Positions 32,155 through 43,618 of a stretch of 64,000 nt of DNA are shown here, in pieces. Both the position numbers and the translations under genes were made by a program. The notes beneath the pieces were generated by a model. The model searched no databases. It saw nothing but the letters and a program-made list of their open reading frames with translations, and had not been told where the DNA came from. Positions within the stretch are counted from its first letter, which is position 1. Each line of letters starts with the position of its first letter. This stretch comes from Desmodus rotundus (Eukaryota; Chordata; Mammalia; Chiroptera; Phyllostomidae): contig NC_071391.1 of NCBI RefSeq assembly GCF_022682495.2, positions 40,090,498-40,154,497 of the forward strand. The letters run 5' to 3'.

Positions 32155-34440
32155 AAAATCATCTGGGTTTTAGTGTTCCTATCATCATAATCATCATCAT
32201 CATCTCAGGACTGGCCGGATTATGTGTTAAAATCACCTCTTCAGTAATTGAAACAAGGAATTTGTAAAATAAAATTTCCTATCAGACAGTTAAAATAATG
32301 CATTTAAGTGGCAAGGGAGAGAAGAATGGAAATTGATATACCATGAAAAGTGCTGTCAGTAGTTATGATAGCCGTCTTCTAAATTACTGTTCCAAGGGTA
32401 GCCATAAATAATTAGTAATAGCATCGTAGGAAATTCTTGACCCCGTTGATTTACTCAATTTAATATATTCATGAACTGGCTATAGATACTTACCCTTGGC
32501 TTGATATTTTAATATTTTCCTCTCTTATCCCTTGTTAATAATTAAAATAGATATACAAAAGTAAAACTTCTAGATTTCTAAAAATAGTATTGTAGTTCTG
32601 GCTAGTATTAGCCCTTTTTTTAGAGCATAGACTTAAAACTAGTACTTAAGAGATTTACATCTTCCTCTTTTTACCTTTGAGGTAATGGGCTTATTTAGAA
32701 GTTGCATCTTAGTGTACTACTGAATTGCGAAAGGGTATCAAGTTATATCTATTTGTGTATTTTATTTAGGTTTTTTTTTTCTGTTCCAGATTATCATGGA
32801 TTAGTTTGAAATTTAAAATTCTGACCAGTCTATTTTCATTTTTTTCTAGCTTTCATGATATTTCCATTGTGCGTATACAAAATGGTGATTACATGGTAAT
32901 TGTGTCATATTGGTTTTAATAATTTATATTCAGATAATATTTTGTTACAGTTTCCCTTTACTATCTCTGAAGGGGATCAAAAAACAAACATTAATCATAT
33001 ACACTTTTTAGATGTTAGGTTAATTATATTACTTTATTTTGAAATAAAGTGATGACATAACACTTAAGTGGTTAAATAGAGTTTATTTGTTCCAATGACT
33101 CTAAAGTTTACCTTATTTATTTATTAGTCTGGTCATTAAAGTATATATTATGTAACTATCCTTTTTTTATGCATGATATACTTATAAGAATGCCTTGTTT
33201 CATTTTTGTTGATGGCTTTTTTGTTTGGGGCTGCTTCTGCTTAATGCAGTTTCCCAATTTAGTGTTTTTTACTTTTTATAACTCAAAGTATAATTAACTT
33301 CTCACAAAGTAACTACTAAATTTAAATAGTCCTGGAAAAATGACACAGCTTTTTGCTGCTTGCTTAATGGTAATACACTTGATTCTAGGACATAACTGAT
33401 CTGAAGCAAAGTACTCTTGTCAGTTTTACCTTCACCCAAGACTGTCGCATTGCAAAGTACTTTAACTGGGAGAAATCCTTGAATCTTATTGTGAGAGCTA
33501 TGATCATCCTCAAAGCCTGTTTCTACTACATAATGTGGACTGATTTATTATTTTTTCTATCACAGTATTAACAAATGGATTTATTGTAAATACAAAGAAA
33601 ATATATTGATTAATATACTATTCTTATGTCACCTGGCCTTTGTGTGAAATTATTTATTGTTATTTCTAGCGAGGTTTTCTTCCTTTCTTATTGACCAGAG
33701 ACTGAATGATAAGCTTTTGTTATTTTTACAAATGAACTTAAAACATAACCTTTTGAACAGAGTTCACTAAATATTACTGTATAAAATGTAATTGAATAAA
33801 TTTTTATCAGACTTTTAAAAGTAAAAGATCTTTGACTCAGGAGAAGTCTCAGTATTCACTCCAGTGTGTATATACTGTACTTACTCTATTCTCAGAGTAT
33901 TTTCCCTATCCTTGTCATTGATTCTTTCCCATTGCTGATTATTTTTTTTCTGTTAGAAAACTGTAACTGTCACTCAAGGTGGGATATATTTTCTTCTCCC
34001 GAAAGAATAACCAGCCAGTCTTTCTAGATTCATTATCAGTGACTGCCAAGAACGAACCCTTCAGCGGGCTATAAATACAGTGCTGCCCATATTCACGGAT
34101 TCACAGATGTGGCCTGATGCCAGGTGTAAATTCAAGCTTCAGACACATCTTGAAGACAGATACATATAATAACCACAAGAGAGCAACTATGTGTAGTGGG
34201 GAGGGAGGCCTACAAACTAAGTAGGAAGTTGATACACTGATAAAGCAAGACTGTATCCTCTTAGTTAATGGCCCCTCTCTGGAGTTACTTTAATATTTCT
34301 TATTTTATTTAATTTGTATTTCTAAGACACAATGAATGCAAACTAAAATGTAACAATAAATTATACTGAAAATTAAATGTAATACTTGGTCTTTATTTCA
34401 TTGAATAAAAATATATTCTCTTGAAATTTTCTTATGCATT
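32155..34440 (+). other. TMEM41B: TMEM41B 3' UTR, candidate poly(A) signals
   Basis: About 2.3 kb of AT-rich sequence follow the stop with no recognisable transposable element, in contrast to the dense repeats that resume at about 34.45 kb. AATAAA hexamers lie at 32268, 33043, 33795, 34355 and 34404. This fits a long 3' UTR with alternative polyadenylation, the distal end being near 34.4 kb. The extent is inferred; only the absence of repeats and the hexamers are seen. Confidence 0.6.
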
Positions 34441-34484
34441 TTCAAAAACAGGAAATTTTAAATATTTTTTAAATCAAATAAAAA

Positions 34485-34878
34485 TTAGAGGAAGGGAGGG
34501 AGAAAGAAACATTGATTTGTTGTTTCACTTATTTATGCATTCATTGGTTGCTTTTTTAAAATAATTTTTTAAAAAGATTTTGTTTATTTTTAGAGGGTAG
34601 GGAAGGAAGGAAGGGAGAGAAACATTCATGTGCAACAGGTACATTGATCTGTTGCCTCTTGCATGCCCCAGCTGGGGATGTGGCCTGCAAACCAGGCATG
34701 TGCCCTGTCTGGGAATCGAACTGGTGATCCTTTACTTTGTAGGCTGGCACTGAGCCCACTGAACCACACCAGCCCAGGCTGCATTCATTGGTTACTTATA
34801 TGTGCCATTGGGGATTGAACCCTTAGCCTTGCTTTATAGGGATGATGCTCTAACCAACTGAGCTACCCAGCCAGGGCA
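34485..34878 (-). repeat. second-subfamily SINE split by a younger SINE
   Basis: The outer copy runs 34485-34555 and about 34781-34878 (ending GAGCTACCCAGCCAGGGC) and is broken by the SINE at 34556-34780. Confidence 0.85.
34556..34780 (-). repeat. Ves-type SINE nested in another SINE
   Basis: Antisense copy. Its target duplication GCATTCATTGGTTRCTT is part of the host SINE's own body. Confidence 0.88.
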
Positions 34879-35204
34879 AGAACAAAGAAAAAATTAAAAA
34901 CCTTAATTTTTGTAGTTGACTTGAGAACCATAATGCAATCGAATGTTCTCTGGCTTTTAGAAAATGGGCAGAATAAATGAAAAGGGTTGAAGCTTTCCTG
35001 GTGTGTAAATGACCATTAGATCGGTAGCAGGTGGGTTTTACTGCAGCTTCAAGTACTCAGTTCTGATTTTCCCCCCTTACCTGGGACACCAAAGTCTCCC
35101 AAGCCTTACATATAGGTAGAGATTACTTTTCCATCCTATTTTTGTGTAGCCAGACGCTATACATACAAAATCGGGCCGTGATCCACATTACTAAATACCT
35201 TACA

Positions 35205-35468
35205 TCAACTATCTTAAACTGGTGTGCTGCAAGAATTTTTAAAACATGCAATATCTGACTATTTAGTCAGGGACACTGACCTCTTTTCCCTTAGGATGTC
35301 AAAAAGGTGACAACAGCAAACACAACAATAGCCATCCACTGTGAATGAATCAAAATTATACCTATTCGTTTGGTCAGATCAGCAAAAAATACTGATTTTT
35401 TGGTGTGCCACTGAGTTTTAGTGAATCATTTGTGTGCCATGAGATGAAAAGCTGAAAATCACTGCCTT
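35205..35468 (-). mobile_element. non-autonomous hAT MITE, family 1, reverse copy
   Basis: Nearly collinear with the 20.9 kb copy: GGTGTGCTGCAAGAATTTTT, ATTTAGTCAGGGACACTGAC, GTGACAACAGCAAACACAAC, GTGTGCCATGAGATGAAAA, and the end CTGAAAATCACTGC. Non-coding. Confidence 0.72.
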
Positions 35469-35469
35469 A

Positions 35470-36271
35470 GGTGATCTATAGGTTTAATGTAATTCCCATC
35501 AATATCCCAGCAATGTATGTGGTAGATTTAAACAAGATTATTTTAAAATGTATATGGGAAGGCAAAGGAAGTAGAATAGCTAAAATCTCAAAAAAGTAGA
35601 ATAATGTAGGAGGAATTACTCTTCCAGATTTCAAATGGCTACAGTAATCAAGACAGTGTGGTATGGGCAGAATATAATAAATAGATCAATGGGACAGAAT
35701 AAAGAACCCAGAAAGAGAATCACACGAATGTCAAAAACAGGTTTTTGACAAAGATGCAAAAGGAATTCTGTGGAGGAAAGACAGCCTTTGAAACAAATGA
35801 TGCTGGAGCAATGGATATCCACAGGTAAAATTAACCTCCACCTAAAAACTCAATTCATATATAAATTAATCCAAAATTAATTTTGTAAAATGTAAAATAA
35901 AACTTTTAGTCAAAGCAAAAATACTTGGTATCCAAAGCCAGATAAAGAATTCTTAAGACTTGACACCAGTGGCATGATCTATAAAAGGAAGAATTAATAA
36001 ATTGTACTGTAAAAATGTTTGCCTCTTTTAAATTTAATCTTTATTGTATTTTGCCATTACCATTTAATCCCCTTATACCCCGCTCCCCACCAACAATCAC
36101 CACACTATTGTCCATGCCCATGAGTCCTTCTTCCTTTTTGCCCAATTACTCCACCTCCTAACTTCCCCCCTGCCCCAACTATGCATAAGATCTTAAGCTA
36201 CAGAGGAGGAAAGAATTGCATACTACATATCCAACACAGAACTGGTATCTAGAATATATAAAGAATTCTCA
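35470..36271 (+). mobile_element. old L1 ORF2 fragment hosting HAL1 element A
   Basis: Forward L1 ORF2 C-terminal blocks are visible: AATGTAATTCCCATCAATAT, GGAATTACTCTTCCAGATTT, GACAGTGTGGTATGGGCAGA, CAATGGGACAGAATAAAGAA and GATGCTGGAGCAATGGATAT. The last block, GGTATCTAGAATATATAAAG AATTCTCA, is where HAL1 A inserted. A short antisense L1-type tail (about 36018-36180) interrupts it. Confidence 0.7.
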
Positions 36272-38185
36272 GACTTCCGGCCAAGATGGAGGCATAGGTA
36301 GACACACTGTGCCTCCTCACACAACCAAAAGAAGGACGACAACAATTTAACAACAAAAAACAACCAGAATTGACAGAAAATTGAACTGTATGGAAGTCCG
36401 ACAACCAAGGAGATAAAGGAGACACATTCATCCAGACTGGTAGGAGGCAAGGTGGTGGCTAGAGGCCAGGGTGGGCAAGGCAGTGGCTGTAGGGCAAGGT
36501 GGCAGCTTGTGAACTGGGTGGTCCCACATTCACGTGAAGATAAACGGGGAGGAGTAACCAGGGAGCAAGACAGGCTGCTCAACTGAGGGTTCCAATTCCA
36601 GGAAATAAAGCCTCAAACCTCTGATTGAAAACACCTATGGGTGTTGAGGCTGCAGCGGGAGAAACTCCCAGCCTCACAGGAGAATTTGTTGGAGAGACCC
36701 ACAGGGGCCTAGAGTGTGCATAAGCCCAACCACCGGGAGTCAGCACCAGAGGGGCCCAGTTTGCTTGTGGGTAGTGGAGGGAGTGACTGAAAACCAGCAG
36801 AGCGGAGCAAGCGCCATTGCTCCCTCTTGGCCCCTCCCCCACGTACAACATCACAGCGCAGTGAGGAGTGTTACCCCGCCCCGGGGAACACCTAAGGCTC
36901 TGCCCCATACTATGTAACAGGCGCCCCAAGACAAAAAAAAAAAAAAAAAAGGCCCACAGGAAAGAACAGATCAAAGCTCCAGAAAAAATACAACTAAGCG
37001 ACAAAAAGATAGCCAGCCTATCACATGCACAGTTCAAAACACTAGTAATCAGGATGCTCACAGAATTGGTTGAATATGGTCACAAATTAGAGGGAAAAAA
37101 TGAAGGCTATGTAAAGTGAAATAAAAGAAAGTGTACAGGGAACCAACAGTGATGGGAAGGAAACTGGGACTCAACGGTTTGGGCCAGAAGGAAGAAAGAA
37201 ACTTTCAACCAGAACGGAATGAAGAAACAAGAATCAAAAAAAATGAGAGGCTTAGGAACCTCCAGGAGATCGTCAAATGTTACAACATCCGAATCACAGG
37301 GGTGCCAGAAGCAGAAGAGGAAGGACAAGAAATGGAAAACTTATTTGAACAAATAAGGAAGGAAAACTTCCCCAATCTAGCAAAGAAGATAGACTTCCAG
37401 GAAGTCCAGGAAGCTCAGAGAGTCCCAAAGAAGTTGGACCCAAGAGGAACACACCAAGGCACATCATAATTACATTAGCCAAGATTAAAGATAAGGAGGG
37501 AGTCTTAAAAGCAGCAAGAGAAAAGGACACAGTTACCTACAAAGGAGTAAGACTGTCAGCTGATTTCTCAAAAGAAATCTTGCAGGCAAGAAGGGGATGA
37601 AAAGAAGTCTTCAAAGTCATGAAAGGCAAGGACCTACATCCAAGATTGCTCTATCCAACAAAGCTTTCATTTTGAATGGAAGGGCAGATAAAGTGCTTCC
37701 CGGATAAAGTCAAGTTAAAGGAGTTCATCATCACCAAGCCCTTATTATATTAAATGTTAAAGGGACTTATCTAAGAAAAAGAAGAAGATCAAAACTATGA
37801 ACAGTAAAATGAAAACAAAATCACAATTATCAACAACCGAACCTAAAAAAATACCAAAACCAAAAGTGAACTAAGCAAACAACCAGAACAGGAACAGAAT
37901 CACAGAAATGGAGATCACATGGAGGGTTATCAGCAGGGGAGTGGGAGGGGTGGAGAGGGGGAAAAGGTACAGAGAATAAGTAGCATAAATGGTAGGTAGA
38001 AAATAGGGGGAGATTAAGAATAGTATAGGAAATGTAGAAGCCAAAGAAGTTATATGTATGACCCATGGACATGAACTAAAGGTGGGGAATGTGGGTAGGA
38101 GGGGATGTGCAGGGTGGAGGGGAATAAAGGAGAGGAATAAAAAGGGACAACTGTAATACCATAATCAATACAATATATTTTTTTT
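36272..38185 (+). mobile_element. HAL1 (half-L1) element A, ORF1-only, near full length
   Basis: It starts GACTTCCGGCCAAGATGGAG, an L1-type 5' end, and is flanked by an 8-bp AATTCTCA duplication (36264-36271 and 38186-38193). A 5' UTR of about 630 bp and an A-run precede an L1 ORF1p-like frame. That frame has a Lys-rich N-terminus, NLQEIVKCYNIRITGVPEAE, an RRM-like core and the ENLFEQIRKENFPNLAKKID region. The frame breaks near 37440-37445 and continues in another frame with ADFSKE...LQARR-like residues. No ORF2 (endonuclease/RT) follows; instead comes a 3' UTR ending in an AT-rich tail. This is the HAL1 architecture. Confidence 0.82.
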
Positions 38186-38204
38186 AATTCTCAAAGTTTT
38201 TAGA

Positions 38205-38635
38205 TCATTTTTAAAATTTTAATTGTATTATTGACACTATCACAGATATCCCCATTTTACTCCCCTTTGCCTATCTTTACCCATCCCCTGCCCCTCCTTT
38301 CCTCTGGCCATCACCCCACTGTTGTCTGTGTCTGTGAGTTATGCATATATGTTCTATGGCTAGTCCGTTCACCTTCTTTCATCCAGACTCTCTTCCCCCC
38401 TCCCCTCTGAAAGCTGTCAGTCTGTTCCATGTGTCCATGCCTCTGTTTCTGTTTTGTTCATCAGTTTATTTTGTTCACTAGATTCCATATATAAGTGAAA
38501 TCATATGGTATTTGTCTCTTTCTGACTGGCTTATTTCACTTAGCATAATAATCTCCAGGTTTGTCCATGCTGTTGCCAAAGGTAAGAGTTTGTCTTTTTC
38601 TTTTTACACCTGTGTAGTATTCCATTGTGTAAAGG
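38205..38635 (-). mobile_element. L1 3' end (antisense)
   Basis: Reads TTTTAATTGTATTATTGACA, CCCATCCCCTGCCCCTCCTT, TGAAATCATATGGTATTTGT, CTTATTTCACTTAGCATAAT and GTAGTATTCCATTGTGTAAA, the reverse complement of the L1 3' UTR and ORF2 terminus. It lies directly after HAL1 A in opposite orientation. Confidence 0.7.
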
Positions 38636-39300
38636 AATTCTCCACATTTAATAGTTAAAAAAACCCCACAACAATGAGAAATAGGCAAAAGATGTAAACA
38701 TTTCACAAAAAAATTTATACAGATGAGAAGCACATGGAAAGATGTTCAACAATATTAAGGACTATGGAAAGGCAAATTAAAACCACAGTGAGATATCCCT
38801 ACACACCTGAATGGCTAAATTAAAAAGTGACAACAAACGTGGACAAGGAAGTGGAGAAACCGGATGCCTGACGTATTGCTAGTGGGAGTGTTAAACAGTA
38901 CAGCCAATCCAGAAATCAGTTTGGCAGTTGCTTCAAAAAAAACTCAACATGCAACTATCATATGACCCAGCAGTTGCATTCCGGGGTATTTATCCCAGAA
39001 AAATAAAGACTGTTCACATAAAGACCTGTATATAAATTTTTATAACAGCTTGATTCATAATAGCCCCAAACTGGAAATGATCCAGATATTCCTCATTGGG
39101 TGAACTGTTAAAACTGTGGTACATCCATCCATACCATGGGAATCTCAACAATAAAAAAGGAATGAACTGTTGATTTATACAGCAGCCAGGAGGAATCTCC
39201 AGAGTTAGACTGAGTGAGAAAAGATAATCATAATATGTTGCATACTGTATGATTCATTTCTATAACATTTTAGAAATTGCAGACATGGAGTAGAGATCAG
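38636..39300 (+). mobile_element. old L1 ORF2 3' end (sense)
   Basis: Forward blocks: GAAGCACATGGAAAGATGTT, AAATTAAAACCACAGTGAGA, ATATGACCCAGCAGTTGCAT, CATAATAGCCCCAAACTGGA. It is probably the continuation of the L1 interrupted by HAL1 A and the antisense L1 piece. Confidence 0.7.
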
Positions 39301-40226
39301 GAATGAAGGGGTGGGTGTAGGGCCAAAATGTGTGGCTGTGAAAGGGCCACACAAGGGACCCTTGTGATGGAACTGTTTTTGCATCTTGACTGAAGTGTCA
39401 ATAGCCTGGTTGTGATACTGTCTTTTCCAAGATACTGCCTTTGGAGGAGACTAGGCAACAGGTAAATAATCTCTCTCTGTATTTCTTACAACTACATATA
39501 AATCTATACTTATGTCAGAATAGTTTAATTGAGAAACTAAATTAACATTACATAAGTATGTTGGAAATAGAGCTCCAGATAAAGCCCCAAGGCAAAAAAC
39601 AAGGAAGAATAAAGTAACAGCAGAAGTTAATGAAATAAAGAACAAAAAATCAATAGAAAAGATTAAAAAATGTTGGTCCTTTGAAAAGATTAGGTCATAT
39701 ACGTTTGGCAAAATCAAGGCAAAAAAGAAAATGTACAAATAAAACGCAGACTGAAGAAGGAAAAATGGCTATGTGCAGAAAAACAATTTGTATATTACTA
39801 AGTTACAGTAAATGTATACTGGAAAAAACTAGAAATGGATAAATAACTAAAACAAAAATATACAGTGCCATAACTGGCACAAGAAAAAGCAGAAAATGTA
39901 TATAGTAAACCAAAATACATGAAAGGAATTGCAAGGCTAATCACTCACCTCTCAAAGCCCAGGTGTTTTTCAGGTAAGTTCTAACAAACTTTGAAGAAAC
40001 AGTTTACTCATATAGAAACTTTTCCAGAGAGTAGAAAAAGAAATCTCTCCAGTTCATTGTACAAGTCTAAAGTAATTTTGATCCCAAAACATGAAGAGAA
40101 TAATGCAGTTAAAACAAAAAAAAACCCTTCTCATTTTATTAATGAACACTAATACAAAAATCCTAAAATATATATCGAAAGCCAGCTCCTATATTTAGAA
40201 AATGCATCAAGAATAAATAGAATTTG

Positions 40227-40570
40227 CCCTGGCTGGTGTGGCTCAGTGGATGGAGTGCTGACCTGTAAACCAAAGGTTGGATCCCCAGTCAGGGCACATG
40301 CCTGGGTTGCAGGCCAGGTCCCCAGTAGGGGGCACGTGAGAGGCAACCACACATTGATGTTTCACTCTCTCTCCCTTCCCCTTTGTCTAAAAACAAATAA
40401 AATATATTTTTTAAATTTTTATTGTTATTCAGTTACAGTTGTATGCCTTTTCTCCCCATCCCTCCACCCCACCCCAGCTGAACCCACCTCCCTCCCCCAC
40501 CTCCACCCTCCCCCTTGGTTTTGTCCATGTGTCCTTTATAGTAGTTCCTGATAAAATATTTTTTAAAAAA
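40227..40570 (+). repeat. Ves-type SINE with an L1 tail in its A-tail
   Basis: Sense copy 40227-40404 plus a remnant tail at 40551-40568. The whole is flanked by a 17-bp duplication AAGAATAAATAGAATTT (about 40210-40226 and 40569-40585). Confidence 0.88.
40405..40550 (-). mobile_element. short L1 3' tail inside a SINE tail
   Basis: Same tail as at 25.45 kb (TTATTGTTATTCAGTTACAG ... GTGTCCTTTATAGTAGTTCC). It interrupts the A-rich tail of the SINE at 40227: ATAAAATATWTTTTTTAAA appears on both sides. The SINE's own duplication lies outside both. Confidence 0.75.
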
Positions 40571-41027
40571 AGAATAAATAGAATTTATCCTCAGAATATA
40601 GGGATGGTTAAACACCAGAAAAATGTATCAGTGTAACTTACCACATTAGGAGGAGAAAATCATATTATCTTGATACAAGAAAACATTTGATAGAGGTCAA
40701 TACCTATATACAATAAGAATTGCAACAAGTCAGTAATGAGTGATGTATTTTCATACATTGTTTACCAAAACACTACAGCAAATGTTATTTTTAATGGAAA
40801 ACTTTAGATGCATTCTCTTTAAGATTGGGAGCTAAATAAAGAATCCCACTATCATTGCTGTAATTTGACATAGTACTGAAGGCTTTGGCCAAATGCTTCA
40901 GGGAAAGAGAAAGAAATACTAGGTGTAAAGATTGAAAAGGAAAGATAAAACTATCTTATTTGAGTTGATACAATACATTTCATTAAATTCAATTTAAAAA
41001 AGAACTAGAGGAATAAAACTAAAATGA

Positions 41028-41757
41028 GGTGTGAGCAGGGTTGCTGGACCCAAACAGATGTGACACCAGTTAATAGGATCTCCTGCACTATGGAAAGATA
41101 ATGCTTGAAATTTCAGGCTTAAACCACAAGGTGGCCTCCTCCGCGGGGAGTTTTTGTACAGCTGCTAACGGAATGAAAAGTTCTCAATATTGTTACATTT
41201 ATTTACTTTTCTACCTCTCTTAACTAACCACTAGCTGGTGGAGGACAAGACCTATGCTGATGTGAGGGAAGGTTGATGAGGGGTAGAGGAACAAACAAGA
41301 AGTCCCCAGGAGGCAGGAGGCTGGCTGGTGGTGAGAGCTGACCTGGAGATGCAGTCAAAGGGATGAGAGGGGTGCTGAGAGAGAAGCAACTTCAGAGAGA
41401 AAATTGTGCCCCGAGCTTCTATATTTAGCGCTGAAAAACTAGATCTAAGCAGGATAGAGTCCAACCTTTTCAACTTCCTACTTTGTAAGAAGGGCGGTGC
41501 TGTTGAAAATGCTCTGAACCTGAAGTCTGGAATCTGAGCTGGGACAGTAGTGATGTGGAGCAGTGTAGTCAAAGAAACTACTCCAAGTTTAAGTGAAAAA
41601 GGGGTTTAGCGTGCTCTCCCCTCAGGGGGCACACCTGCGGCTGTCTCCTCCCTCTCCTTCCCTCCAGGCACCTTATCTAGACCTTCCTCCTAAACTCCAT
41701 GGGCCCTTCTTTTTTTGCCTCTGTAACTTTCTAAATAAACTTTGTCTTATTTGTTAA
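41028..41757 (+). mobile_element. possible LTR-like remnant
   Basis: The segment follows degraded L1 and ends CTTTCTAAATAAACTTTGTC..., a poly(A)-signal arrangement common at ERVL/MaLR LTR ends. It has no coding content or clear target duplication. Classification is tentative. Confidence 0.3.
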
Positions 41758-41759
41758 AA

Positions 41760-43531
41760 AAGGTTTAATGAATAAATATATACTTACAAATTATGCATTG
41801 TATTTTTAAAAACTGACCAGATGTTTTAGCTTAGTATCATCATTACTAAGGGTATTATGTTATGGTAGAGGTACATTCCATTAGAATGTGTGACATTTTG
41901 GAGTTGGTTTCAAGCAATCGTATTCTATATATTTTAAGCAGAATAAAGGACTTCACATATGGAATTTTAGATTTTACAAAATCACTGGAAAGTTTGGAGG
42001 AGCAGGCTTTAGACTGAAGATCCAAAAATGACTCCTAGAAAAACCCAGAACTGGCAGTAATTGTGTTCAAGAACTCACCACTATAGCTGTGATTCAGAGC
42101 CAGGACGGCATCTAATTTCCTGCAGAAGCCCTTGGTGCTTCTGAGATCCTGGAAGAGAGCCCACTGCTGTTGCCACTGCAATTCCATCCCTTCATCCACG
42201 GGGCTGGGGATGGACCATTGGCATCTCTGCAACCCTACCTGCTCGTGGAGTACTGCCAAAAGATGCGGGAAAATGCGTCTCTGTTTCTCCTTCCCATTCA
42301 AATTTCTTGTAAGTGCATCTAATTTGTGGTGCCTAGTTTGCATGCAGAGCTGCAGTTTTTAGAGTTCATAGCTTTCCAGCCTCTGCAATAAACAAAGGAA
42401 TAATCAGGGCCAGTTGTATAATTTGCAAAATGAAAATGCAGCAAGTCCTTTGTTCAAGAGGCAGAAAAGAAAAGTGCCACTAAAGGAACTAAAACGTAAA
42501 GATTTTTCCTTTCTTCTAGGGTCATCTTGACTTGTCTTGGTGTTTTTATTTTCCATTTAATATTGTTCTAAGAAAAAAGAATTTAAAATGTAAATTATTA
42601 GCTTGAATTTTACCCTTATCTTTATATCATGCAGTGCCAATTTTAAATGCAAATATAAGAGCATTTAACTGCCTGTGGGATCACTGAAATCATACATTTC
42701 TACTTTGAACCTCAAACATGAATATGTATTTCATTCTTACATGAATAGTGGAAATGCTGCAAAAAGTGACTCAGCTCTTAGGATTTCACTTCTTTTTTAA
42801 AAAAAATTTCACTTCTTGATATGCACACATTCTACCAACATCCTGTACGTTGGACTCACAGATGAGTAAGAAAGGACTGAAAGGAAAAGGAACTATGCAT
42901 TGCCTTTCCCTCTATGTCATCATTTTTAGCAAGCGATCGGTTACTATAAGGAAGTCACATCAATAAAAATGAGATAGGATTCCTTGGTCATTTGCATTTC
43001 TTAGAATGCCATTGCCTCCTTTCTTCGTGGGAAGCAAACTCTGGTTTGAATGGAAAGCATACCCAGCCAGGATAGTCAGCACCCCCGCTTATGCAGCTGT
43101 AGACATAACATGCTTGCCTCGTTCTGTCTTTGAGGCTCACTAAACTACCAGGTATCACAGGTCCACGGGGATTCTTTGCTCGTGGAATATTGTAAATGCT
43201 GTATGGGAATGAAGCCTCAAGGAACAGTGGAAGTGCGGATGGTACATGACAGTGTCTGCTCACGCAAATGCTCCTTTGCTCCATCAGCCTTACAAAACAC
43301 AAGTTCAAAGATAAAATTATTAAGAATTTTAAGACAGTAACAGCAGAGCACTAAACCAAGTGTGTGGCCCTCCGAATACAGAGCCCTGTGCCTAGGTGGA
43401 ACACCCATGAAACTGGCCCTGAGCATAATAAAAGGAGGTAGAAATGGAGTTGACTACCAACTACTATATCCAGTAGAAAATACTTGTAAACAGATGAGGG
43501 AGGAGAAGGAAGCAGAGGGGAAGGAAGAAGC

Positions 43532-43618
<87 letters not shown>

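Larger units (their letters stand above)
12640..34440 (+). other. TMEM41B: TMEM41B gene, complete (7 coding exons)
   Basis: Seven exons join in frame to a 291-residue protein, the usual mammalian TMEM41B length. Coding blocks are 12983-13103, 21623-21740, 24600-24728, 27393-27486, 28123-28227, 29655-29793 and 31985-32154. Phases are consistent throughout and every acceptor ends in AG. The family is known: an ER-resident multispanning phospholipid scramblase with a VTT (SNARE-associated/DedA) domain. It acts with VMP1 in autophagosome formation and lipid mobilisation and is a known host factor for flaviviruses and coronaviruses; the fly orthologue is Stasimon. Residues 1-50 are a soluble N-terminus, a first membrane segment spans about 52-72, and the VTT core lies at about 120-265. 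The protein ends in a basic KKLKQKFE tail, in keeping with ER residence. The 5' limit is inferred from the CpG island and the 3' limit from where unique sequence gives way to repeats. Confidence 0.96.
39490..41020 (+). mobile_element. old L1 ORF2 (RT region) fragment
   Basis: Degraded sense ORF2 sequence. It runs from an EINE/KNKKSIEKIKKCWSFEKI-like stretch (about 39620-39690), through AATTTTGATCCCAAAACATG, to an AGAAAACATTTGATAGAGGT-like RT segment after the SINE at 40227. It is more 5' in L1 than the piece at 38.6-39.3 kb, so it belongs to a second L1. Confidence 0.6.

Noticed and set aside
36579..37061. 160-aa minus-strand ORF
   Set aside because: It lies antisense to the HAL1 A 5' UTR and is mirrored by ORFs in HAL1 B; a property of the repeat.
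37131..37469. Possible cellular coiled-coil gene
   Set aside because: It is L1 ORF1p-like sequence inside HAL1 element A and is frameshifted.
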